From: Saprospiraceae bacterium
GTDB taxonomy: Bacteria; Bacteroidota; Bacteroidia; Chitinophagales; Saprospiraceae
Length of the DNA stretch: 49,992 nucleotides
Assembly (NCBI GenBank): GCA_021298575.1
Contig: JAJTFM010000024.1
Coordinates: 1 to 49,992 of the forward strand
Direction of reading: 5' to 3'
Shown: positions 1 to 8,612 of the stretch, piece after piece
Position numbering within the stretch: the stretch's first letter is position 1
How the letters are laid out: each line of letters begins with the position of its first letter
Position numbers and translations under genes: made by a program
The notes under the pieces: model-generated
What the model saw: only the letters and a program-made list of their open reading frames with translations
What the model was told of the DNA's origin: nothing
Database searches by the model: none

Positions 1-60
1 TTAAGCCCGCCAGCGCCGATGGTACTGGGTCAGATGTCCCGGGAGAGTAGGTCGGTGCCA
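1..60 (+). rRNA. rrf: 5S ribosomal RNA, 3' part
   Basis: The first 60 bases match the conserved 3' half of bacterial 5S rRNA, including the GGGAGAGTAGGTCGGTGCCA end. The 5' part lies outside the window. A strong terminator follows directly, as expected for the end of an rRNA operon. Confidence 0.85.
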
Positions 61-72
61 ACTCAAATTAAC

Positions 73-111
73 AAGCCTCCGTTGCATTCGCAGCGGAGGC
101 TTTGTTTTTTT
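73..111 (+). terminator. Rho-independent terminator of the rRNA operon
   Basis: An inverted repeat pairs AAGCCTCCG (73-81) with CGGAGGCTT (94-102). The inner TGC/GCA extends the stem around a short loop. A run of T follows (101-111, one G). It lies directly behind the 5S gene. Confidence 0.85.
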
Positions 112-126
112 ACCTGCCTACTTTCG

Positions 127-134
127 TAACTTTG
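127..134 (+). promoter_or_regulatory. Bacteroidota -7 promoter element, TAACTTTG
   Basis: TAACTTTG matches the Bacteroidota -7 consensus TAnnTTTG exactly. It ends only 4 nt before the ATG at 139, which implies a very short-leader or leaderless transcript for the GH57 gene. I saw no convincing -33 element. Confidence 0.55.
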
Positions 135-138
135 CACC

Positions 139-2559
139 ATGTCAAAGAAATATAAATACGTGTGTATCCACGGGCATTTCTACCAGCCCCCACGCGAAAA
201 TGCCTGGCTCGAAACTGTCGAACGACAAGAGTCCGCTCACCCCTTCCACGACTGGAATTCCAGAATTAACTTCGAATGCTACGCACCCAACGCCGCCGCC
301 CGTATCCTCGACGAATCCGGGTGGATATCCAAAATCAGAAATAATTATAATCGTATCTCCTTCAACTTCGGCCCCACACTGCTCAGCTGGCTCGCCGAAA
401 ATGACCCGGAAGCATACTCACTTGTCCTGAAATCGGATAAAAGAAGCACGGAATTGTTCAAAGGTCACGGCTCTGCCGTCGCGCAGGTTTATAGTCACCT
501 CATCATGCCTCTGGCAAATTACCGCGACAAGGTCACGCAGGTACACTGGGGTATCAGCGACTTCGAAGCCCGGTTTGGCAGAAAACCGGAAGGTATGTGG
601 CTCGCTGAAACAGCCGTTGATACAGATTCTCTCGAAGTGCTAGCTGCTCATGGAGTCAAATTTACTATTCTGGCTCCCAGACAGGCAAAAGCTGTCAGAA
701 AAATTGCCGCAGATGTTACTACCGACTGGAAACCTGTTCAAACAGAAACAATCGATACCCGCCAGGCTTACTGGTGTGTACTGCCAAGCGGAAGAAAAAT
801 TGCGCTCTTCTTCTATGATGGAAAAGTAGCCCAGGAAGTGGCCTTCGGCGGACTCCTGAACAGCGGTAAGGCTCTTGCCAACCGATTGTGCACTACATTC
901 GACGATAACGCAGAACCGCAATTATCGCATACTGCTACTGACGGTGAAAGCTACGGACACCACCACCGATACGGAGAAATGGCCCTCGCCGATGCACTAA
1001 ACTGCATAGAAAATAATCCAGACGTCCAACTTACTAATTACGGACAGTTTCTGGAACTACACCCACCGGTGTGGGAAGCTATAATCCACGAAAAATCATC
1101 CTGGAGCTGTGTACACGGAGTTGAAAGATGGCGCTCCGACTGCGGCTGTAACAGCGGCGGAACCGGCTGGCATCAGAAGTGGAGAAAGCCACTCAGAGAT
1201 ACACTCGACTGGCTCAGGGATCAACTCGTTCCGCTCTTTGAAAGAGAAGGAAACCGCTTGCTCAGGGATGCATGGGCGGCCAGAAACGACTATATAGGAA
1301 TCGTTCTGGACAGGTCAGACGAAAATATTCAGCTTTTTATTCAAAAACACGCACGCCGCGAATTAAGCCAGCTTGAGAAAATTGCCGTACTCAGAATGAT
1401 GGAAATTCAGCGGTTTTCAATTCTGATGTACACCAGCTGTGGCTGGTTCTTCGACGAAATATCCGGAATTGAAACAAATCAGATTCTTCAGTACGCTCTC
1501 AGAGCAATGGATTATGCTCTGGATGTTTTCGGCGTTGACCTGAAACCTGAATTCTCAAAACGCCTCGCAACCGCTCCAAGTAATGTGTTCGAAAACGGCG
1601 CTGTCAGCTTTCACGAAAATGTTACCCCCACCAGGGTGACGCTCGAACGCGTAGCCACGCACTTCGCAGTTGCCTCCCTGTTCGAGAGTAATCCGGAAAG
1701 CCTTAATCTATTCAATTATACTGCCAAAGTTGACTTTTTTGACAGAATAGACGCCGGAACACCCAGATTCGCCGCCGGAAAACTCAGGATTCAGTCGAGG
1801 ATAAGTCAGGCCGAACAAACTTTCTGCTACGCCGTTTTATATCTGGGCCAGCAACATATCATCGGCAATATATCCGCCACCATGACAAGGTCCAGGTTCG
1901 ATGAAATGTTCAGACGAACAAATACAGCTTTCAAAGCAGCCAATCTGGGCGAAGTCATCGGAACGCTGCAGGAATATTTCGGTCCCGAAAAGTTTACTCT
2001 TTCAAGTCTCTTCTCCGATGAGAAAATTAAAATTATCGGAGAAATTACCAAAAATAGCCTCCATACCGCAAAGTCAACCTTCCAAAATGTTTTCCGAGAT
2101 AACTATCAGCTGATGACAGCACTGGAAGAGGCCAAAATGCCACTCCCATCAACTTGGGGCGATATCGCATCCTATGTGCTTAACGCAGAACTGGTGGATT
2201 TCTTCAATGATCCGGCCATGGGCGATCTCAGAACCCTCAAACGTATTTCACAGGATATCAAACGATGGAATATCCGCCTCAACGACGAGGAACTGCTCAA
2301 TCATACCATTGGCAGAAGAACGGAAACTGAAATCGAAAGAATAGAATCAAGTGCTTCTTCGGTTCCAAGAATAAAATGGATCGTGGAAGTACTCGAAATA
2401 GTCAATGATATGGGGCTTAGACCCCATATCTGGCGCGCACAAAATATTTTCTATCTCATTACCAAAGGATACCGAAAGGGACTCTGGGTCTTTACCAATG
2501 ATGAATGGAAAAATGCACACGAACAACTGGGGGCATTCATGAGGGTCAGACTGAAATAA
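139..2559 (+). CDS. Glycoside hydrolase family 57 / DUF3536 protein
   Basis: 806 residues. The N-terminal half carries GH57 hallmarks: the opening HGHFYQPPREN motif, a WLAET motif with the likely catalytic nucleophile Glu157, and ATDGESYGHHH with the likely catalytic Asp268. The C-terminal half corresponds to DUF3536, which commonly follows this GH57 type. GH57 enzymes act on alpha-glucans (amylase, amylopullulanase, branching enzyme types); the substrate here is not known. There is no signal peptide, so it is probably cytoplasmic, for example in storage-glucan turnover. It is the first gene after the rRNA operon and lies 12 bp before the VWA gene. No other ATG would preserve the conserved N-terminal motif, so the start at 139 is firm despite the short leader. 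Confidence 0.88.
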   Translation: MSKKYKYVCIHGHFYQPPRENAWLETVERQESAHPFHDWNSRINFECYAPNAAARILDESGWISKIRNNYNRISFNFGPTLLSWLAENDPEAYSLVLKSDKRSTELFKGHGSAVAQVYSHLIMPLANYRDKVTQVHWGISDFEARFGRKPEGMWLAETAVDTDSLEVLAAHGVKFTILAPRQAKAVRKIAADVTTDWKPVQTETIDTRQAYWCVLPSGRKIALFFYDGKVAQEVAFGGLLNSGKALANRLCTTFDDNAEPQLSHTATDGESYGHHHRYGEMALADALNCIENNPDVQLTNYGQFLELHPPVWEAIIHEKSSWSCVHGVERWRSDCGCNSGGTGWHQKWRKPLRDTLDWLRDQLVPLFEREGNRLLRDAWAARNDYIGIVLDRSDENIQLFIQKHARRELSQLEKIAVLRMMEIQRFSILMYTSCGWFFDEISGIETNQILQYALRAMDYALDVFGVDLKPEFSKRLATAPSNVFENGAVSFHENVTPTRVTLERVATHFAVASLFESNPESLNLFNYTAKVDFFDRIDAGTPRFAAGKLRIQSRISQAEQTFCYAVLYLGQQHIIGNISATMTRSRFDEMFRRTNTAFKAANLGEVIGTLQEYFGPEKFTLSSLFSDEKIKIIGEITKNSLHTAKSTFQNVFRDNYQLMTALEEAKMPLPSTWGDIASYVLNAELVDFFNDPAMGDLRTLKRISQDIKRWNIRLNDEELLNHTIGRRTETEIERIESSASSVPRIKWIVEVLEIVNDMGLRPHIWRAQNIFYLITKGYRKGLWVFTNDEWKNAHEQLGAFMRVRLK

Positions 2560-2571
2560 AATCAAAAACAG

Positions 2572-3549
2572 ATGTTCAAATTTGCTCATCCCGGACATCT
2601 CTGGCTACTGCTGGCTCTGCCAGCAGTAGCCCTGTCTGCTTTCAGCTACTGGAGCTGGCGCTCTAGAATGATCAAAAGGCTTAATGGTGCCGAATTGATC
2701 ATTCCACCTTTCACATCCAGAAGATTCATCGTTGGAGTGGGTACACTCGCTGGCGTTATCTCGCTGCTCGTTATTGCATGGGCCGAACCACAGTGGGGTG
2801 TACATAATGAAACAGTATCCCGCAAATCCTCCGATGTTATCATCGCGCTGGATATCTCCAAAAGTATGCTCTGTCAGGATATTGCGCCTGACCGTCTCGA
2901 AATCGCAAAACTGTTCGCCCGAAAACTGGTCAGTTCTCTTGAAGGACAACGGGTAGGACTTGTTTTTTTCGCCGGTACCGCATTTCTGCAAATGCCACTC
3001 TCCAATGATTACGGCTTTATTCAGCAAAGTATTCAAAGCGCAACTACCGATCTGCTGACCAATCAGGGTACCAATATCGCAGAGGCTATCGCCGTCGCAG
3101 AGGAATCACTCGATCAGGATGAGACACAAGGTGCCGTCATGGTTATTCTGACCGATGGAGAGGTGCACGACGATGATTCCGTGGAAGGAGCCGCCGCCGC
3201 TCTGGAAAAAGGACTCACAATAAGTACCGTAGGAGCCGGCTCTGAAGCCGGAGGGCCAATCCCGGTCGGAAACGGACAATACAAAAAGGATGAGAACGGA
3301 CAACCGGTAATCACAGGTCTGAATGAAGCCGCCCTGCGCGAGATTGCTGCTGCGGGAGGAGGCAAATCATTTCATGTAAATCAGGGTGATGCAGCTATCA
3401 GTGCAATCTCGGATCTGGTGAAGGGTACCGGAGGAAAAATGATAAAGTCGCAAAGGTTTGTCTCTTCTGAAGCAAGATTCCAGTTCTTTGTGTTACCTGC
3501 ACTCTTGCTGCTGTTACTGCAACTATGGTTATTCAGATATAAAGCCTGA
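2572..3549 (+). CDS. VWA domain membrane protein, BatB/BatA-like
   Basis: 325 residues. The protein has an N-terminal hydrophobic segment (about residues 8-28), a second one near 52-70, a von Willebrand type A domain, and a C-terminal transmembrane helix (about 303-320). The MIDAS metal-binding motif DISKS is at residues 94-98 and the distal LTDGE has Asp195. This is the layout of the Bacteroidota Bat (aerotolerance) proteins, which face the periplasm and form complexes. The TPR gene starts 2 bp downstream, matching the usual batB-batC order. No batA, batD, batE or MoxR gene is seen upstream, so the cluster is reduced or split. The product is proposed to act in envelope stress or oxidative stress; the family's biochemical role is poorly defined. 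Confidence 0.85.
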   Translation: MFKFAHPGHLWLLLALPAVALSAFSYWSWRSRMIKRLNGAELIIPPFTSRRFIVGVGTLAGVISLLVIAWAEPQWGVHNETVSRKSSDVIIALDISKSMLCQDIAPDRLEIAKLFARKLVSSLEGQRVGLVFFAGTAFLQMPLSNDYGFIQQSIQSATTDLLTNQGTNIAEAIAVAEESLDQDETQGAVMVILTDGEVHDDDSVEGAAAALEKGLTISTVGAGSEAGGPIPVGNGQYKKDENGQPVITGLNEAALREIAAAGGGKSFHVNQGDAAISAISDLVKGTGGKMIKSQRFVSSEARFQFFVLPALLLLLLQLWLFRYKA

Positions 3550-3551
3550 AT

Positions 3552-4262
3552 ATGAAACAATCGTTTTTTAATAATGGATGGCTGTTGTTTGTACTGCTTC
3601 CTTTGCTGACAAGTGCCCAGCAGGCACACGATTTTTTGCTTGAAGGCGATAAACTTTACGATCAGGAAAAATATCGGCAAGCGGAAAATCAATACCAGTC
3701 TGCAGGAAAAATAAATCCGGGTAATGCTTCAGCAATCTATAACCTCGGCAATGCACTCTATCAGCAAGGAAAATGGGAAGATGCCGCCAAACAATTTGAA
3801 ACAGCATCTAAAGGATTCAAATCTGCCGATAAAAAGGCCGATGCACTCCATAATCTGGGAAATGCCAGATTGCAGCAACAACAATATGATGCGGCTGTAA
3901 ATGCCTACAAACAAAGCCTCCGGTATATGACCGATAATACGGATACCAGGAAAAACCTGCAGCTGGCACTCAAAAAATTGAAAAAACAACAGCAGGATCA
4001 ACAAAAGAGGCAACAACAGGATCAACAAAATCAGGAAAAACAACAACAAAATCAGCCCCCTGACGAAGAGCCCCCTCAACCAGGAAAAAAGCCGGAATCC
4101 GGCCAGCAACCCGGCCAAAAACAACAAACACCCGAACAAAAATCAAGAGAGGAGGCAAAGAGGTTGCTCGAAACAGCTATCGAGTCTGAAGACCAGCGAA
4201 ATGCTCAAAAATACCGTACTGCCAGACAGAAACCCGCAAGCCAGACAAAAAAAGATTGGTAG
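3552..4262 (+). CDS. TPR protein, BatC-like, with Gln-rich tail
   Basis: 236 residues. An N-terminal signal peptide ends near LLTSAQQ. About three tetratricopeptide repeats follow (residues 27-140), with typical signatures such as AIYNLGNALYQQGKWEDAAK. The last 90 residues are a low-complexity Gln/Lys/Pro-rich tail. The gene sits 2 bp after the VWA gene, as batC does in Bacteroidota bat operons. TPRs would mediate protein contacts in the periplasm, probably with the VWA partner. The charged tail is probably disordered. A terminator hairpin overlaps its last codons, so the operon seems to end here. Confidence 0.82.
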   Translation: MKQSFFNNGWLLFVLLPLLTSAQQAHDFLLEGDKLYDQEKYRQAENQYQSAGKINPGNASAIYNLGNALYQQGKWEDAAKQFETASKGFKSADKKADALHNLGNARLQQQQYDAAVNAYKQSLRYMTDNTDTRKNLQLALKKLKKQQQDQQKRQQQDQQNQEKQQQNQPPDEEPPQPGKKPESGQQPGQKQQTPEQKSREEAKRLLETAIESEDQRNAQKYRTARQKPASQTKKDW

Positions 4263-4276
4263 AAACCAATTTTTTT
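4247..4276 (+). terminator. Hairpin terminator after batC-like gene
   Basis: An A-run (4247-4253) and ATTGGT (4255-4260) pair with ACCAAT (4265-4270) and a T-run (4271-4276) around a 4-nt loop. It overlaps the stop codon region of the TPR gene. The A/T symmetry would let it work in both directions. Confidence 0.6.
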
Positions 4277-4367
4277 CCGACTTTTCGACCGTCATTTCCG
4301 GATGTTTTTCCGGATGGTTTTGAATCGCCGGAGAAAGTGCTGATTTCCGGCTTAATTTGTCAAAAAA

Positions 4368-5318
4368 ATGGAAAAAGGTGTACCAACGGTCAATTTGTCC
4401 AAGTTTGTTCACGGCAATGAGTACGATCGTCGTCAGTTTGCAGAAGATCTTGGAAAGGCATTCCATGAGGTTGGCTTTGTCGCCGTTGAAGGCCATGGCA
4501 TTCCCAAGTCACTGATTGAGAGTTTTTTTAATGCTTCAAAAGCATTCTTCGCGTTACCTGTCGAAGTAAAGAAAAAATACGAAATCCCCGGTATGGCCGG
4601 CCAGCGTGGTTATACCTCCTTCGGAAAAGAACATGCCAAACAGTCAAATGTAGCTGATCTGAAAGAGTTCTATCAGATCGGACAGGAACTTCCGGATAGT
4701 AACCCACTCAAATCTGAGTGCCCGGATAATATTGACGTCGCCGAAGAACCCGGATTTGTTGATACCGGTCGTCAGCTGTACAGGGAGTTTGAAAAGGCCG
4801 GTGGATACCTGCTCCGGGCAATCGCAATTCACCTGAACCTCCCGGATGACTATTTTGACCAGTATATCAGTGGTGGAAATTCCATTCTCCGCAGTATTCA
4901 CTACCCGCCAATTACCAGCGAACCGGCATCGGCAATCAGGGCGGAACAACACGAGGATATTAACCTGATTACGCTGCTTGTGGGCGCAAGCGCGGGAGGG
5001 CTCCAACTCCTTACCTCTGATAACAAATGGGTGGCTGTTATGCCCGAGGCCGACGAAATCGTTATAAACGTCGGTGATATGCTTCAAAGGCTGACTAATA
5101 ATTATCTGAAAAGTACTACACACCGGGTAGTAAATCCCCCTCGCGAAGAATGGCACCTGCCCAGACTCAGTATTCCCTTTTTCCTGCACCCCGTTGGATC
5201 AATGGCACTAAACTGCCTGGAGCAGTGTATTGCCAGCAATAACCCACTTCAGTATGAACCCATAACTGCCGGTGAATATCTTGATGAACGCCTGCGTGAA
5301 ATAGGACTGAAAAAGTAA
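4368..5318 (+). CDS. 2-oxoglutarate/Fe(II)-dependent oxygenase, isopenicillin N synthase-like
   Basis: 316 residues. The N-terminal DIOX_N region (about 5-120) is followed by a double-stranded beta-helix domain. The iron triad is visible: His195 and Asp197 in QHEDIN, and His252 in STTHRV. Arg266 and Ser268 in RLS would bind the 2-oxoglutarate carboxylate. The family oxidises small molecules (hydroxylation, desaturation, ring closure); the substrate cannot be read from sequence. There is no signal peptide, so it is cytoplasmic. It follows a terminator and is likely transcribed from its own promoter (TTAATTTG near 4353). The SUMF1-like gene starts 5 bp after its stop, so the two are probably co-transcribed. 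Confidence 0.87.
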   Translation: MEKGVPTVNLSKFVHGNEYDRRQFAEDLGKAFHEVGFVAVEGHGIPKSLIESFFNASKAFFALPVEVKKKYEIPGMAGQRGYTSFGKEHAKQSNVADLKEFYQIGQELPDSNPLKSECPDNIDVAEEPGFVDTGRQLYREFEKAGGYLLRAIAIHLNLPDDYFDQYISGGNSILRSIHYPPITSEPASAIRAEQHEDINLITLLVGASAGGLQLLTSDNKWVAVMPEADEIVINVGDMLQRLTNNYLKSTTHRVVNPPREEWHLPRLSIPFFLHPVGSMALNCLEQCIASNNPLQYEPITAGEYLDERLREIGLKK

Positions 5319-5323
5319 AAATC

Positions 5324-6283
5324 ATGAAAAAAATACTTTTAATCCTATCCCTGTTGCTGCCATTGACCTTATTGGCGCAAATGACACCTGTTGTAAAATC
5401 AGAAATAATACCGGGCTCCTCGGTTGGATATAAAATGGCGCTGATTCCCGGAGGCAAGTTTGTTATGGGTTCTGCTGAATCGGAAATAGGCAGAGGAGCC
5501 GATGAAGGATTACACGAGGTAACTATTGACAGTTTCTGGATCGGTATCTGTGAGGTGACTTTTGACGAGTTCTTCCTCTTTCAGTTCAGAAGTTCTGACT
5601 CGGATGCCGCCGCTACATCCGGTTTCAGTGCTGATGCAGTGGCCCGCCCTTCTCCTCCATATTATGATTTCACCTATGGCAGAGGCAAGGCCGGCGGTTA
5701 CCCGGCTACAACAATGACACAGCAGGCTGCTCTGCGTTACTGCCAGTGGCTGTCAGATAAAACCGGCGATTTCTATCGTTTGCCAACAGAAGCAGAGTGG
5801 GAATATGCCTGCAGGGCAGGTACGACCACCGCATGGCACTGGGGTAACGACCCGGCAAAAGCAGGTGAATATGCCTGGTTCTACGACAATAGTTCAGGAT
5901 CTTATCAGAAAGTTGGCTCAAAAAAGCCCAATCCATGGGGATTGTATGACATGCACGGCAATGTGATGGAATATTGTCTGGATTTTTATGTAACCGACTA
6001 CTTCTCCAGACTTGATTCCTCATCGGTCAACCCGATGATTCCGCCTGTTAAAAAATATTCCAGAACCCTGAAAGGTGGCTGTTTTGAGGACTATACCGCG
6101 GCGTTACGCAGTGCAGCGCGCCGTAAAAGTGATCCCAAATGGCAGGCACGTGATCCGCAGATACCCAAAAGCAAGTGGTGGAACCCTGAATCTCCCTTTG
6201 CGGGTTTCAGAATTGTCAGGGAGACAAACAGGATAAGTAAATCCGAACGCGATGCGTTCTTCGAAAAATGGATCCGGGACTGA
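5324..6283 (+). CDS. Formylglycine-generating-enzyme (SUMF1) domain protein, exported
   Basis: 319 residues. A signal peptide (residues 1-19, ending LLAQ) precedes a full SUMF1/FGE-sulfatase fold. Recognisable segments are MALIPGGKFVMGS at the start, RLPTEAEWEYACRAGT in the middle, NPWGLYDMHGNVMEYC and a terminal FAGFRIVRE. True FGEs convert a sulfatase cysteine to formylglycine, but most bacterial SUMF1 proteins with this architecture have other or unknown roles. No sulfatase gene is nearby, so the role is open. It is too short and lacks a lipobox for GldJ/GldK, the gliding proteins that share this fold. Confidence 0.85.
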   Translation: MKKILLILSLLLPLTLLAQMTPVVKSEIIPGSSVGYKMALIPGGKFVMGSAESEIGRGADEGLHEVTIDSFWIGICEVTFDEFFLFQFRSSDSDAAATSGFSADAVARPSPPYYDFTYGRGKAGGYPATTMTQQAALRYCQWLSDKTGDFYRLPTEAEWEYACRAGTTTAWHWGNDPAKAGEYAWFYDNSSGSYQKVGSKKPNPWGLYDMHGNVMEYCLDFYVTDYFSRLDSSSVNPMIPPVKKYSRTLKGGCFEDYTAALRSAARRKSDPKWQARDPQIPKSKWWNPESPFAGFRIVRETNRISKSERDAFFEKWIRD

Positions 6284-6337
6284 CTGCCTTGTCTGATTCC
6301 GACATACAATAATTGTACTTAAAACAATTGCACAACC

Positions 6338-7669
6338 ATGAGTAAAACTTCCAGACGCGATTTCCTCAAAACATCAACGATGCTGACAGGCGGTGCCATG
6401 CTCAGTTCAATGCCGCTGTCCCAGGCTGCCAACAGTTTAGTGGACGACACCATCAAAGTAGCACTCATAGGATGTGGCGGTCGCGGTACTGGTGCCGCAT
6501 TACAGGCGCTCATGACCAAACAGAATGTCAGGCTCGTTGCTATGGCCGATGCCTTTAAACACCGGCTCGACGATGCCTACAAAAGTCTGACAGCAGACGA
6601 TCTGACCGACTCGCTCGGTGTGGAGGGTAGTGTGAAAAACCGCGTGGATGTACCGGAAGAGCGCAGATATGTAGGTTTTGATGCCTATAAAAAGGCGATG
6701 AAACACGCAGACGTGGTCATCCTCACCACGCCTCCCGGATTCAGACCGGCGCATTTCAGTGAAGCGGTTGCTCAGGGGAAGCAGATCTTCATGGAAAAAC
6801 CGGTAGCTGTTGATCCGGCAGGAATCAGACAGGTACTGGCTGCTGCAGAAGAGGCAAAAAAGAAAAAACTCAATGTGGTGGTAGGCTTGCAGCGCCATTA
6901 TCAGACTGTTTACCGCCGCTGGGTGGAAAAGCTGCAGGAAGGAGTGATCGGCGATATTATGGCATCGCGCGTTTACTGGAATATGGGTGCCCTGTGGGTA
7001 CACCCCCGTAAACAGGGTCAGACGGAAATGGAATATCAGATGGATAACTGGTATTATTTCACCTGGCTTTGCGGCGATCATATCGTAGAACAGCACGTAC
7101 ACAATCTGGATGTTTCCAACTGGGTCAAGCAGGCATACCCTGTCAAGGCTTACGGAAGCGGGGGGCGTCAGGTGCGTATCGGAAAAGATTACGGCGAAAT
7201 TTACGACCACCACGTGGTGGAGTTTGAATACGCCGATGGATCAAGGATGTTCAGCCAGTGCCGGCAGATCCCCGGAACAAAAGACGCCGTAACTGAAGGG
7301 TTCCATGGAACAAATGGCACGGCACCCTGGCCCGGGAAAATACTGACGCGCAGCGGTCATACAATCTGGGAACACGACAGCAAGAATGACGGAAATCCCT
7401 ATCAGATCGAACATGATGAGCTCTTCGAAGCAATCGCAAAAGGTGAATTCAAATTCGCCGATGCAGAGAATGCAGCCAAAAGTACTATGACTGCCATTAT
7501 GGGCCGTCTGGCAACTTACTCCGGACAGGTAATCGAATGGGATGCCGCCATGAAATCGGAAATCATTCTGGCTCCGGAAAAACTTGCATGGGATGCCCTT
7601 CCAAAAGTGTTGCCCGGCTCCGACGGAATCTATCCGTGTTCTGTGCCAGGTGTCACAAAGGTTATATGA
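6338..7669 (+). CDS. Tat-exported Gfo/Idh/MocA family oxidoreductase
   Basis: 443 residues. The N-terminus carries a twin-arginine signal (Arg6-Arg7 in SRRDFLK, then a hydrophobic stretch). A Rossmann NAD(P) motif VALIGCGGRGTG follows, with the family's EKPVAVDP segment near residue 152. The Tat signal suggests it folds with its cofactor in the cytoplasm before export. Exported members of this family often oxidise or reduce sugars at C3 in glycoside degradation; that role here is inference. It overlaps the ApbE gene by 4 bp (ATGA) and a Tat-type TIM-barrel gene follows, suggesting one exported sugar-modifying unit. Confidence 0.88.
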   Translation: MSKTSRRDFLKTSTMLTGGAMLSSMPLSQAANSLVDDTIKVALIGCGGRGTGAALQALMTKQNVRLVAMADAFKHRLDDAYKSLTADDLTDSLGVEGSVKNRVDVPEERRYVGFDAYKKAMKHADVVILTTPPGFRPAHFSEAVAQGKQIFMEKPVAVDPAGIRQVLAAAEEAKKKKLNVVVGLQRHYQTVYRRWVEKLQEGVIGDIMASRVYWNMGALWVHPRKQGQTEMEYQMDNWYYFTWLCGDHIVEQHVHNLDVSNWVKQAYPVKAYGSGGRQVRIGKDYGEIYDHHVVEFEYADGSRMFSQCRQIPGTKDAVTEGFHGTNGTAPWPGKILTRSGHTIWEHDSKNDGNPYQIEHDELFEAIAKGEFKFADAENAAKSTMTAIMGRLATYSGQVIEWDAAMKSEIILAPEKLAWDALPKVLPGSDGIYPCSVPGVTKVI

Positions 7670-8601
7670 ATAAACTGATAATCATGCTGTTATGCCTTCA
7701 AATGGGCATAACAGCATGGACTCAGAACCGCTTCGAATTCAGTCACCCCCAAATGGGAACTGTATTCCGGCTGGTGTTCTACTCGAATCAGGACTCATCA
7801 GATGCGAATGCGCTGGCCAAAACTGTCTTTGACAGAATTGATACGCTGAACGCACACTTCTCCGACTGGCTACCCGAAAGTGAACTTAATATGCTTTGTC
7901 AGAAAGCCGGAGCGAAGGGGTGTTGCAGGGTATCTACCGATCTCGCTGATGTTCTTCACAAGTCGGTCATCTGTGCCAGACAAAGCCGGGGGGCTTTTGA
8001 TGTTACTGTAGGGGCGCTCACGAGGCTTTGGCGCCGTTCCAGGAATCTGAAGGAACTCCCGGAGCCGAAACGGATTTCCTCGGCACTGAAAACGGTTGGC
8101 TGGAGAAATATCTGTATGTGTCCGGGTACGTCATGCGTACGCCTGCGTCAAAAGGGCATGATGCTTGATCTGGGTGGTATCGCTCAGGGTTGGACCGCAG
8201 ATGATTGTCTTGGCATACTCCGAAGTAACGGTGTCAATACTGCCCTGGTTGATGCAGGCGGTGATATCGCACTGGGAGACCCTCCTCCGGGCAGGGAAGG
8301 CTGGCAAATTGAAATACCATCGGCAGATGGAAGCAGACTGATGACGCTGAAAAATTGTGGAATTACTACTTCCGGAGCTGCATACAGATATCTCGAACTG
8401 GATGGAAAGCGCTACTCCCATATAGTTGACCCCCGAACCGGCCAGCCGCTTACACACCGAACGCAGGTAACAGTACTCGCACAAAATGCTACAACCGCTG
8501 ACGCATGGGCCACCGCCATTTCCGTGATGGGAGAAAAAGGGTGGCACAAGCTGAAAAGAAAACCAGAAATCAAAGTCTGGATATCTGAATCGCCACTTTA
8601 A
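7666..8601 (+). CDS. apbE: FAD:protein FMN transferase (ApbE family)
   Basis: 311 residues from the ATG at 7666, which overlaps the preceding stop as ATGA. A longer in-frame reading from 7537 lies inside the upstream gene and is not used. The N-terminus is a signal peptide (about 1-20). ApbE hallmarks follow: HPQMGTVF, LDLGGIAQGW, DAGGDIALGD and YSHIVDPRTG, the last near the metal and FAD site. The enzyme transfers FMN from FAD to a Ser/Thr of exported flavoproteins. No obvious target (RnfG, NqrB/C or an FMN-binding domain protein) lies in the window. The translational coupling suggests a link with the neighbouring Tat-exported enzymes. Confidence 0.87.
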   Translation: MNKLIIMLLCLQMGITAWTQNRFEFSHPQMGTVFRLVFYSNQDSSDANALAKTVFDRIDTLNAHFSDWLPESELNMLCQKAGAKGCCRVSTDLADVLHKSVICARQSRGAFDVTVGALTRLWRRSRNLKELPEPKRISSALKTVGWRNICMCPGTSCVRLRQKGMMLDLGGIAQGWTADDCLGILRSNGVNTALVDAGGDIALGDPPPGREGWQIEIPSADGSRLMTLKNCGITTSGAAYRYLELDGKRYSHIVDPRTGQPLTHRTQVTVLAQNATTADAWATAISVMGEKGWHKLKRKPEIKVWISESPL

Positions 8602-8612
8602 ACGATTACTCA

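Noticed and set aside
3960-4140. Minus-strand ORFs opposite the Gln-rich tail of the BatC-like gene
   Set aside because: They are Leu/Phe/Val-rich mirror readings of CAA/CAG/AAA codons and lie within a clear TPR gene.
5324-6283. Gliding proteins GldJ or GldK
   Set aside because: The SUMF1 fold is shared, but the protein is shorter, lacks a lipobox, and has no gld genes beside it.
7537-7665. 43-residue N-terminal extension of ApbE
   Set aside because: It lies wholly inside the upstream oxidoreductase gene. The ATG at 7666 gives a signal peptide and a typical ATGA overlap.
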